Source: an uncultured Planctomycetaceae bacterium
GTDB taxonomy: Bacteria > Planctomycetota > Planctomycetia > Pirellulales > Thermoguttaceae
DNA: 12,094 nucleotides
Assembly: GCA_947307005.1 (NCBI GenBank)
Contig: CAMZHY010000062.1
Span: 1 to 12,094, forward strand
Reading direction: 5' to 3'
In this document: positions 6,123 to 12,094 of the stretch, one piece after another
Position numbering within the stretch: position 1 is the stretch's first letter
How the letters are laid out: each line of letters begins with the position of its first letter
Made by a program: the position numbers and the translations under genes
The notes under the pieces: model-generated
Databases searched by the model: none
What the model was told of the DNA's origin: nothing
Seen by the model: only the letters and a program-made list of their open reading frames with translations

Positions 6123-7661
6123 ATGCGTTCTTTCCTACTTTCCCTCTTAACGACGTTCGCGTTTGCCGTTTCTTGGACAAACGCGGCTGAGACGTTAAAA
6201 GATTCGAATCCCGAAGCGATTCCCGGCCAGCAGGTTCTCATGAAAGCCGAACTCCCGGCGCAGACGGGAAACGCCCGACGCGGCGATTTCCAGCTTGACG
6301 AGTCGAAGACGGAGACGATGGACTTCTGGTTCTTCATGCCGTCCGACGAGACCGCCAAGACCGACGACGGATTCCCGCTCATGCTCTTTTTGCACGGTTC
6401 GGGGGAACGCGGCGACGATCCGACCGCCGTTAAAAACCACGGACCCGCGAAGCTCTGCGACAATCCGGAGATCGCCAAGACGTGGAAATTTATCACGCTT
6501 TCTCCTCAATGCAAACGGGGCGCGTACTGGTCGCCGTTACAGCTGATCAAACTGATCGATCAAGTTTGCGAATCGTATCCCGTCGATCGTTCTCGCATCT
6601 ATGTGACGGGGCTGTCGATGGGCGGTTACGGAACGTGGAGCGTCGCGTCGGTCGCCGGTTCTAAGATTGCGGCGATCGCGCCGATTTGCGGGTGGTTTGA
6701 TACGGAAAAGGCCTCGACGATAACCATGCCGGTCTGGGCGTTTCATGGGGACGCGGATCAGGCGGTCAACGTCGAGAGCGAGCGCGCCATGATTAACGCC
6801 GTGAAGGATGCGGGCAATCCCGACGTGATCTTCACAGTCTATCCCGGCGTTCCTCACGACAGTTGGACCCGAACCTACGCTAATCCGCTCCTTTACGACT
6901 GGCTCCTTTCTAAACGCGTTCCGCCGACGATCGAGAGTCCCGCTCCCGTCCCCGGAAAACAACTGGCGGGTTCGGCAAAACTGCCCGCTAAGATCGGCAA
7001 TCCGTTCCGAGGCGAAGATCGACTTGACCCGAATAGAAAGCAAACGGTCAGATTCTGGTTCTTCCAGCCAAGCGACGACTCGGCGAAAACGGACGCCGGT
7101 TATCCTCTCCTTCTTTTCCTACACGGCGGCGGAGAAGGGGGCGACAATTTGGAAGTTTTGAAAAAGTACGGTCCTCCGAAGCTTTGCGCCGATCCTGAAC
7201 GGTCGAAGACGTGGAAGTTCTTCACGGTTTCGCCTCAGTGCAACCAAGGCTCCGGGTGGTCTCCGAAACAACTGCTTCTCCTCATTGACGCTGTTTGCGA
7301 GAAATATCCGATCGACCGTTCCCGCGTTTACGTGACGGGTCCGTCGATGGGCGGCGTTGGAACGTGGGGTTGCGCCGCGATAGGCGAAGGCAAAATCGCC
7401 GCCGTCGCGCCCCTTTGCGGGCATCTTTCGTCGCCGGAAGCCGCCGCGACGGTTAAGACGCCTCTGTGGTCGTTCCACGGCGACGCCGACAACGTCGTTA
7501 GTCTCGATCGCGACCGGGCGTGCGTCGACGCGGTGAAGGCGAATGGAAACGAAGACGTGAAATTCACCGTCTACCCCGGCGTCGGTCACAACTGCTGGGA
7601 TATCACGTACGACAATCAAGAACTTTACGACTGGTTCCTTTCGAAATCGCTTCAGAAGTAA
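6123..7661 (+). CDS. Secreted tandem-domain alpha/beta hydrolase (two esterase domains)
   Basis: A 512-residue exported protein with two complete copies of the hydrolase domain seen in the preceding gene. The signal peptide is residues 1 to about 21 (WTNA|AET). Domain 1 (about 32-272) has 'HGSGERGD' (91-98), 'GLSMGG' with Ser165, 'FHGDADQAV' with Asp212 and 'PHDSW' with His245. Domain 2 (about 276-512) has 'HGGGEGGD' (334-341), 'GPSMGG' with Ser408, 'FHGDADNVV' with Asp456 and 'GHNCW' with His489. Both domains share 'SPVDRSR/YPIDRSR', 'SKTWKF..SPQC' and 'LYDW.LSK' blocks with the upstream gene. Domain 1 resembles the upstream enzyme more closely ('WTRTYANP.LY.WLLSK'), whereas domain 2 has diverged around the nucleophile and the His loop. 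Both triads appear intact. The family is clear; the substrate, plausibly an ester on a polysaccharide, is inference. Confidence 0.9.
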   Translation: MRSFLLSLLTTFAFAVSWTNAAETLKDSNPEAIPGQQVLMKAELPAQTGNARRGDFQLDESKTETMDFWFFMPSDETAKTDDGFPLMLFLHGSGERGDDPTAVKNHGPAKLCDNPEIAKTWKFITLSPQCKRGAYWSPLQLIKLIDQVCESYPVDRSRIYVTGLSMGGYGTWSVASVAGSKIAAIAPICGWFDTEKASTITMPVWAFHGDADQAVNVESERAMINAVKDAGNPDVIFTVYPGVPHDSWTRTYANPLLYDWLLSKRVPPTIESPAPVPGKQLAGSAKLPAKIGNPFRGEDRLDPNRKQTVRFWFFQPSDDSAKTDAGYPLLLFLHGGGEGGDNLEVLKKYGPPKLCADPERSKTWKFFTVSPQCNQGSGWSPKQLLLLIDAVCEKYPIDRSRVYVTGPSMGGVGTWGCAAIGEGKIAAVAPLCGHLSSPEAAATVKTPLWSFHGDADNVVSLDRDRACVDAVKANGNEDVKFTVYPGVGHNCWDITYDNQELYDWFLSKSLQK

Positions 7662-7724
7662 AACGAACTCTGATATTCGTTTTTCGTAAAAACAGGGCGT
7701 GGAGGAGTAATCTTTCGCGCCTTC

Positions 7725-7756
7725 TTGACAATACAAAAACAGTAATGTGATATACA
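7725..7756 (+). promoter_or_regulatory. Probable promoter of the TetR-efflux operon
   Basis: A perfect -35 hexamer, TTGACA (7725-7730), lies 54 bases before the regulator's start codon. The best -10 candidates fall inside the following palindrome: TGATAT at 17 bases spacing or TATACA (7751-7756) at 20. Neither is ideal, so the exact -10 is uncertain. A start near 7760 would leave a leader of about 25 bases carrying the GAGG ribosome site at 7774-7777. Confidence 0.6.
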
Positions 7757-7767
7757 TTACTGTTTTT
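7735..7767. promoter_or_regulatory. Perfect 14-bp inverted repeat, likely TetR operator
   Basis: Arms AAAAACAGTAATGT (7735-7748) and its exact complement (7754-7767) surround a 5-base centre, GATAT. The repeat covers the spacer and -10 region after TTGACA and ends 17 bases before the TetR gene, the classic position for autorepression. It also ends in five T's and follows the esterase stop by about 75 bases, so it might additionally terminate the upstream transcript, although the stem is AT-rich. Operator is the preferred reading. Confidence 0.7.
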
Positions 7768-7784
7768 AAAGGCGAGGTTCTCTT

Positions 7785-8429
7785 ATGACGCAGGACGTTT
7801 TGGAATTTGCCGGGCAAAGGTTAAATCTTCCTCCTACGGAACGCGGTAGAGCGCGATGGCGCAAAATCATTGAAACGGCGGAGCGGCTTTTCATTGAGCG
7901 CGGTTACGCGAACGTGACGCTCTCGACGATTGTCGCCGAGTCGGGCGGATCGTTGCAGACCGTCTATAAGTGGTTTGGCAACAAAGACAAGCTCTTTTTC
8001 GCAATTCATTCGGTTCGTATTGACGACGTTCAAAAAATGATAGAAACGGCGACGTTTGAAGGAGAAAGCGTTGAAGAAGGTCTTTCGTTTGCGATCGATT
8101 CGATGACGAAGAACACGCCTTTTCATCTCATGCGCGTCGTACTCTTTGAAAGCGGCGCGCCCACCCAATATGAGTCGGAGTTTCTGTCGTATATCGAGAG
8201 TAAGATCAACGCGTCTTTTGTCTCGTTTTTTCGGCGACTTCGCGAACGGTACGGCGTGGAATATATCGTAAGCGACGAGGAAACGGCGCTGGTTTTTATC
8301 CGTTATTTTCGAGGGTTCGCGCTGGAAATTGCGCTTGGAGCGAAGGACGCGCAAGAGCGGTTGGAAAGCGGCAAGCGTCTTCTTAAACGAACGATGTTGG
8401 CGCTCGTCAAGACAAGCGAAGGAGCCTGA
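7785..8429 (+). CDS. TetR/AcrR-family transcriptional regulator
   Basis: A 214-residue one-component regulator, expected to repress its own operon until a ligand binds. The N-terminal DNA-binding domain covers residues about 22-70: 'RWRKIIETAERLFIERGYANVTLSTI' as helix 1 and turn, and the HTH 'IVAESGGSLQTVYKWFGNKDKLFF' (split here only by residue position 49-72). The rest is an all-helical ligand and dimer domain with no recognisable ligand signature. GAGG lies 7 bases before the ATG. The stop is one base from the ATG of the adaptor gene, and an AAGGAG inside its 3' end serves that next gene, so translation is coupled. As recalled, the E. coli cecR regulator beside ybhGFSR has a different HTH sequence, so this looks like a separate TetR lineage rather than an orthologue. 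Confidence 0.93.
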   Translation: MTQDVLEFAGQRLNLPPTERGRARWRKIIETAERLFIERGYANVTLSTIVAESGGSLQTVYKWFGNKDKLFFAIHSVRIDDVQKMIETATFEGESVEEGLSFAIDSMTKNTPFHLMRVVLFESGAPTQYESEFLSYIESKINASFVSFFRRLRERYGVEYIVSDEETALVFIRYFRGFALEIALGAKDAQERLESGKRLLKRTMLALVKTSEGA

Positions 8430-8430
8430 A

Positions 8431-9459
8431 ATGAAGAAAATAGTCGCGTTGGCGCTTTTGATCGCGGTCGCCGTTTGCGCGTTTTATGGATACAACCAGA
8501 TTCATAAAAAGGACAAGGTCGGCGAGAAGTCGCTTTCTTATTACGGTTCCGTCGAAATACGTCGCGTCAATTTGAGCTTTCGCGTCGGCGGTCGCATCGC
8601 GGAGATTCTTGCGGAAGAGGGTGAGCCGCTTACGAAAGGTCAGGTTTTCGCCAGACTTGACCGCGCGCCGCTCGACGTGGAGGTCGCGGCGGCGCAGGCG
8701 GCGCGGGATCAGGCGGCGGCGACGTTGGAGCGCGCGGAGAACGGTCCGAGAAAGCAGGAGATAGAGGAAGCGCGCGCGTTAGTTGAAGAATACCGCGCGA
8801 CGCTCGCCTTGGCGGAGGCGGAACTTGAACGCAATCAAGGGTTAATCGGCAAGAACGCGGTCAGTCGAAGTTTATACGACGCGTCGCTTTCACAGCGCGA
8901 CGTTGCGAAGGCGCGATTAGCGCGCGCGGAAGCGACCGTCGACTTGCTCGTCGAGGGAACGCGACGCGAGGACGTCGAGGCGGCGCGCGCGGCGTTGGCG
9001 CAAGCGGAAGCCGCTCTTGAAAAGGCGAAGATCGCGGCATCAGACTCCGAACTCGTCTCGCCGAACGACGGAATTCTTCTTACCCGCGTCGTCGAACCGG
9101 GCGCGATGACGACGGCTGGACAGACGGTCGCGACGCTTTCTGTTCGCGACGTCGTATGGGTCTACGTATTTATCGAGGAACCCGACCTCGGCAAGGTCGC
9201 GCCGGGGACGCCGGTCGAGATACGCGCCGACTTTTCCGATCGAGTTTACAACGGACATATCGGCTACGTTTCGCCGGAAGCGGAATTCACGCCGAAGACG
9301 GTCGAGACGCCGAACCTTCGGACGAACCTTGTGTATCGCGCGCGCGTCGTCGTCGAGAATCCCGACCAAGAACTGCGTCAAGGCGCGCCGGTCGACGTCA
9401 AGATTTCTGTCGGATCAAATTCCAATCGCGCGGAAGAGAGCGAGGATTCCGGAGAATGA
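8431..9459 (+). CDS. ybhG: HlyD-family periplasmic adaptor, YbhG-like
   Basis: A 342-residue membrane fusion protein linking the ABC transporter to the outer envelope. ATG at 8431 has AAGGAG six bases upstream; the frame is open further upstream, but that overlaps the TetR gene. It has one N-terminal membrane anchor (about residues 3-20). The first lipoyl half follows ('YYGSVEIRRVNLSFRVGG', 37-54), then a long Ala/Glu-rich coiled-coil hairpin (about 82-200), the second lipoyl half ('SPNDGILLTRVVEPG', 210-224), and a beta-barrel region containing 'GYVSPEAEFTPKTVETPNLRT' (positions 288-308). These blocks closely match E. coli YbhG as I recall it, including the 'EFTPKTVETP' signature. The C-terminal tail is short, acidic and Ser-rich. 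Its stop overlaps the next start (ATGA), implying tight coupling. Exported substrate unknown. Confidence 0.92.
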   Translation: MKKIVALALLIAVAVCAFYGYNQIHKKDKVGEKSLSYYGSVEIRRVNLSFRVGGRIAEILAEEGEPLTKGQVFARLDRAPLDVEVAAAQAARDQAAATLERAENGPRKQEIEEARALVEEYRATLALAEAELERNQGLIGKNAVSRSLYDASLSQRDVAKARLARAEATVDLLVEGTRREDVEAARAALAQAEAALEKAKIAASDSELVSPNDGILLTRVVEPGAMTTAGQTVATLSVRDVVWVYVFIEEPDLGKVAPGTPVEIRADFSDRVYNGHIGYVSPEAEFTPKTVETPNLRTNLVYRARVVVENPDQELRQGAPVDVKISVGSNSNRAEESEDSGE

Positions 9460-11168
9460 TTGAATTGGATTCCCTGACGGCGCTCTTTCCGAAAATGGAG
9501 AGACCTGCGCTCGACGCGATATCCGCGACGATTCGTCCGGGTAAAATTACCGGACTCGTCGGCCCCGACGGAGCGGGAAAGACGACGTTGTTGCGTTTGC
9601 TCGCGGGGCTGCTCGTTCCTACGTCCGGACGAGCGACCGCGTTTGGTTACGACGTTACGAAGCAGACGTCGCGCACGCGCGAGTTTCTCGGATATATGCC
9701 TCAGAAATTTGGTCTGTACGAGGATCTTACGGTTATAGAGAATCTTTCGCTTTACGCGAAGCTTCGCAATCTTCCGCGTTCGCAGCGCAAAGAACGGTTT
9801 GAAGAACTTCTAGAATTTACGGGACTTGCAAGATTCGCCGATCGACTTGCGCGCAGACTGTCCGGCGGAATGAAACAGAAACTCGGACTTGCTTGCGCGC
9901 TCATAACGCCGCCGAGATTATTACTTCTTGACGAGCCGGGAGTCGGGGTCGATCCTTTGAGTCGGCGCGAATTGTGGCGAATGGTTCGAGAGCAAGTCGA
10001 CGACGAGACGATAGCGTTGTGGAGCACGGCGTATCTCGACGAAGCGGAACAATTCGACGAAGCGATTCTCTTGAACGAGGGAACGATTCTTTTTTCGGGC
10101 GAGCCTAAGAAATTGACGCAAGGGCTTGAAGGACGCGTCTTGCGCGTCATGAACGTCGAGTCTTCTTGTCGCCGCGAAACAGTCGCGCGATTGACGCGAC
10201 ATAAGGAAGTCGTCGACGCGACGATTCAAGGAAGTTCGATTCGCGCGACCATGACGCGTCCGTACGATCCCGTCAACGACTCGACCGCTCTTTTTGACGG
10301 GCGTCGCGTCGAGTTGACGACGCCTCGATTTGAGGACGGGTTCATTGAACGTCTTGGCGGCGCGTCCTTCGACGACGAAAAGAGCGTTCGTCAGAGATTC
10401 AGTTTAGAGTGCGGAACCGACGCGGTCGTCGTCGCCGATCGGCTGACTAAGAAGTTTGGGGCGTTTGTCGCGGCGTCGGAGGTAAGTTTTGAAATCAAAC
10501 CGGGCGAGATATTTGGTCTTCTCGGTCCGAACGGCGCGGGCAAAAGCACGACGTTTAAGATGCTTTGCGGACTGCTTAAACCGACGTCCGGGGACGGATA
10601 TGTCGGGGGAACGAGTCTCCGCAACGCGCCGGGGGCGGCGCGAGCGCGACTTGGTTATATGGCGCAGAAATTTTCGTTGTACGGAGACCTTAGCGTTCGC
10701 GAAAATCTGAATTTTTACGCGGGGGTTTACGGATTGTCTCCTCGCAAGCGCCGAGAAGAAATCTCGCGTGCGCTCGGAGAGTATGGACTTGAAGGATTCG
10801 CGGACGCGAAGTCGGGCGCGCTCCCTCTCGGGTATAAGCAGCGTTTGGCGCTGGCGACGGCGACAATTCACGCGCCGGACGCGCTTTTTCTCGACGAGCC
10901 GACGTCAGGCGTCGATCCGTTGGCGCGCCGCGAATTTTGGAATCGCGTGAACCGCTTCGCGGCGCAGGGCGTCGCCGTTCTTGTGACGACGCATTTTATG
11001 GACGAGGCGGAATACTGCGATCGACTCGCGTTAATTCTCGACGGTTGCAAAATTGCCGAGGGAACGCCCGACGAACTCAAGGCGTCGGCGGCGAGCGAGG
11101 GAAATACCGATCCGACGCTGGAAGACGCGTTTGTTCAACTCATTCGACGCGGCAGGGAAGGATCGTGA
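9456..11168 (+). CDS. ybhF: ABC transporter ATP-binding protein with two fused NBDs, YbhF-like
   Basis: A 570-residue cytoplasmic ATPase driving the efflux pump. The start at 9456 overlaps the adaptor stop by four bases and aligns with the usual beginning of the first ATPase domain. NBD1 has Walker A 'GPDGAGKTT' (36-44), signature 'LSGGMKQ' (135-141) and Walker B 'LLLLDEP' with Asp159/Glu160, but the H-loop reads 'STAYLDEAE' with Ala192 where His is normal. A linker (about 225-320) joins NBD2, which has Walker A 'GPNGAGKST' (357-365), Walker B 'LFLDEP' (Asp480/Glu481) and 'TTHFMDEAE' with His513, but a degenerate signature 'LPLGYKQ' (456-462). In a head-to-tail dimer this gives one canonical and one degenerate ATP site. 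Blocks such as 'GYMPQKFGLYEDLTV' and 'GYMAQKFSLYG' match E. coli YbhF as recalled. Genes on both sides are the adaptor and permease. Confidence 0.94.
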   Translation: MIELDSLTALFPKMERPALDAISATIRPGKITGLVGPDGAGKTTLLRLLAGLLVPTSGRATAFGYDVTKQTSRTREFLGYMPQKFGLYEDLTVIENLSLYAKLRNLPRSQRKERFEELLEFTGLARFADRLARRLSGGMKQKLGLACALITPPRLLLLDEPGVGVDPLSRRELWRMVREQVDDETIALWSTAYLDEAEQFDEAILLNEGTILFSGEPKKLTQGLEGRVLRVMNVESSCRRETVARLTRHKEVVDATIQGSSIRATMTRPYDPVNDSTALFDGRRVELTTPRFEDGFIERLGGASFDDEKSVRQRFSLECGTDAVVVADRLTKKFGAFVAASEVSFEIKPGEIFGLLGPNGAGKSTTFKMLCGLLKPTSGDGYVGGTSLRNAPGAARARLGYMAQKFSLYGDLSVRENLNFYAGVYGLSPRKRREEISRALGEYGLEGFADAKSGALPLGYKQRLALATATIHAPDALFLDEPTSGVDPLARREFWNRVNRFAAQGVAVLVTTHFMDEAEYCDRLALILDGCKIAEGTPDELKASAASEGNTDPTLEDAFVQLIRRGREGS

Positions 11169-11169
11169 T

Positions 11170-12094
11170 ATGAAGCGAGTCGAACGGTTGTTAGCGATCG
11201 TCTGGAAAGAATGGCTTCAGGTTTTCCGCGATCCGAGCGCGCTTCTTGTCGCGTTTGTACTGCCGGCGATCATGCTTTTTCTCTTTGGCTACGGTCTGTC
11301 TCTTGACGCGACAAACGTCAGGGTGGGGATGGTTCTCGAAGATTCTTCGCCGATAGCGCGGTCGTTTTATAACTCTCTTGACGCGTCGCGTTATTTTGCC
11401 GTCAAATTCTATGCGAGTCGTCCGGAGGCGGAGCGCGGTCTGCAGGACGAGGAAGTTCGCGCAATAATCGTCGTGCCGACCGATTTCTCGGAACGGGTCG
11501 AACGGGGCGGCGCGGGGGCGATTCAACTTCTTGCCGACGGCGGCGAAACGAATTTAGCGCTCATTATCGAGGGGTACGTTACGTCGTCGTACGCCAAATG
11601 GCTTGCGTTACGAGGGGCGGAAACGGGGACGACGACGGTTCCCCGCGTTAATCTTACGACGAAAACGCTCTACAATTCCGCGCAGATATCGCGCAATAGT
11701 TTGGTGCCCGGTTCGATCGCGCTTGTGCTTGCAATGATAGGTTCGCTCCTTACTTGCATGGTGGTCGCGCGCGAATGGGAACGCGGAACGATGGAGGCGA
11801 CGCTTGCGTCTTCCGTCGGACGGCTGGAGTTGTTTTTGGGCAAGTTGACGCCTTACTTTTGTCTTGGAATAACCGCCGCGGTGGGGAGCGCTTTTTTTGC
11901 CCGATATGTCTTTGACGTTCCTTTTAGGGGATCTTTATTGGCGCTGCTCTACGCGTCGAGCGCTTTCTTATTGGTCGCAACGACTCAAGGACTTTTGATT
12001 TCGTCGGTGTGTCGCGATCAGAACCTTGCTTCGCAAATAGCTTTATTGTCAAGTTTTTTGCCGAACTATATCCTCTCGGGCGTTCTCTTTGAGA
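11170..12094 (+). CDS. ybhS: ABC-2 type permease, YbhS-like, 3'-truncated by window end
   Basis: Membrane subunit of the efflux transporter. It starts at ATG 11170, two bases after the TGA of the ATPase gene ends, with AAGGA seven bases upstream, and stays open to the window edge: 308 residues, against roughly 370-380 for the family, so about 70 are missing. It begins with an amphipathic 'VWKEWLQVFRDPSALL' segment, then TM1 (about 23-43), a large extracytoplasmic domain (about 44-175), TM2 (about 179-200), the conserved coupling motif 'VVAREWERGTMEA' (198-210), and further helices including 'LLISSVCRDQNLASQIALL' (positions 275-293) and 'FLPNYILSGVLFE' (296-308). These features match ABC-2 permeases of the YbhS/YbhR type. 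In E. coli a second permease, YbhR, follows; whether it does here lies beyond the window. Confidence 0.93.
   Translation, partial: MKRVERLLAIVWKEWLQVFRDPSALLVAFVLPAIMLFLFGYGLSLDATNVRVGMVLEDSSPIARSFYNSLDASRYFAVKFYASRPEAERGLQDEEVRAIIVVPTDFSERVERGGAGAIQLLADGGETNLALIIEGYVTSSYAKWLALRGAETGTTTVPRVNLTTKTLYNSAQISRNSLVPGSIALVLAMIGSLLTCMVVAREWERGTMEATLASSVGRLELFLGKLTPYFCLGITAAVGSAFFARYVFDVPFRGSLLALLYASSAFLLVATTQGLLISSVCRDQNLASQIALLSSFLPNYILSGVLFE

Noticed and set aside
7679..7693. Small AT hairpin GTTTTT-CGT-AAAAAC after the tandem esterase
   Set aside because: A six-pair, AT-only stem without a GC core or following T run is too weak to call as a terminator.
7119..7817. 232-codon open frame on the minus strand across the end of the tandem esterase and the TetR promoter
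   Set aside because: Arg-rich, no domain, antisense to conserved catalytic motifs and running through the palindrome; treated as a shadow.
8329..8430. Longer start of the HlyD gene at 8329
   Set aside because: It would overlap the TetR gene by about 100 bases in another frame, whereas ATG 8431 has AAGGAG at six bases and directly precedes the membrane anchor.
9156..9455. Longer start of the ABC ATPase frame at 9156
   Set aside because: The extra 100 residues are Arg-rich shadow translation of the adaptor gene. The ATPase domain begins right at ATG 9456, which overlaps the adaptor stop as ATGA.
1..12094. CRISPR array, tRNA/rRNA genes, insertion sequences, phage or defence genes
   Set aside because: No regularly spaced repeats, cloverleaf-like sequences, transposase motifs or known defence domains were seen on either strand.

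Overview
The window reads as ordinary chromosomal DNA of a Gram-negative bacterium. It is densely coding and CpG-rich, with a marked preference for codons ending in CG (GCG, ACG, TCG, CCG) and many GTC-GAC (Val-Asp) pairs. Several proteins carry Sec signal peptides ending in an AxA-type site. Together with large secreted beta-helix proteins, BspA-like leucine-rich repeats and families of small secreted alpha/beta hydrolases, this suggests a member of the Planctomycetota-Verrucomicrobiota-Lentisphaerota group, perhaps host- or gut-associated. That placement is inference; the window holds no rRNA or other phylogenetic marker.

Layout. (1) 2-982 (+) is the 3' part of a GlpT/UhpT-type organophosphate:phosphate antiporter. 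It has an unusual soluble insertion of about 119 residues between its last two membrane helices and is followed by a 16-bp perfect hairpin. (2) 1099-3192 (+) is a secreted right-handed beta-helix (pectate-lyase-like) protein with C-terminal beta-sandwich regions. (3) A bidirectional terminator lies between it and a convergent gene, 4984-3275 (-), for a secreted BspA-like leucine-rich-repeat protein built from three capped modules. (4) A divergent intergenic region of about 260 bp leads into 5247-6092 and 6123-7661 (+), two secreted serine esterases of one family. The second is a tandem duplication with two complete catalytic domains, so the locus encodes three copies of the same hydrolase fold. 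(5) From 7785 to the window end (+) runs a tight operon: a TetR regulator, a YbhG-like HlyD periplasmic adaptor, a YbhF-like double ABC ATPase, and the start of a YbhS-like ABC-2 permease that runs off the edge. A perfect 14-bp inverted repeat overlaps the presumed promoter of this operon and is a good candidate for the autoregulatory operator.

How the parts work together. The final operon is a complete-looking efflux module: repressor, adaptor, fused ATPase and permease. It matches the arrangement of the E. coli cecR-ybhGFSR locus, but its regulator appears to come from a different TetR subgroup. The secreted beta-helix protein, the LRR protein and the esterases are all extracytoplasmic. They could cooperate in binding or trimming a polysaccharide, but no substrate can be read from the sequence. 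I found no CRISPR array, tRNA, rRNA, insertion sequence or defence system. The most unusual items are the insertion in the antiporter, the esterase duplication, and the asymmetry of the two ATP sites in the fused ATPase.
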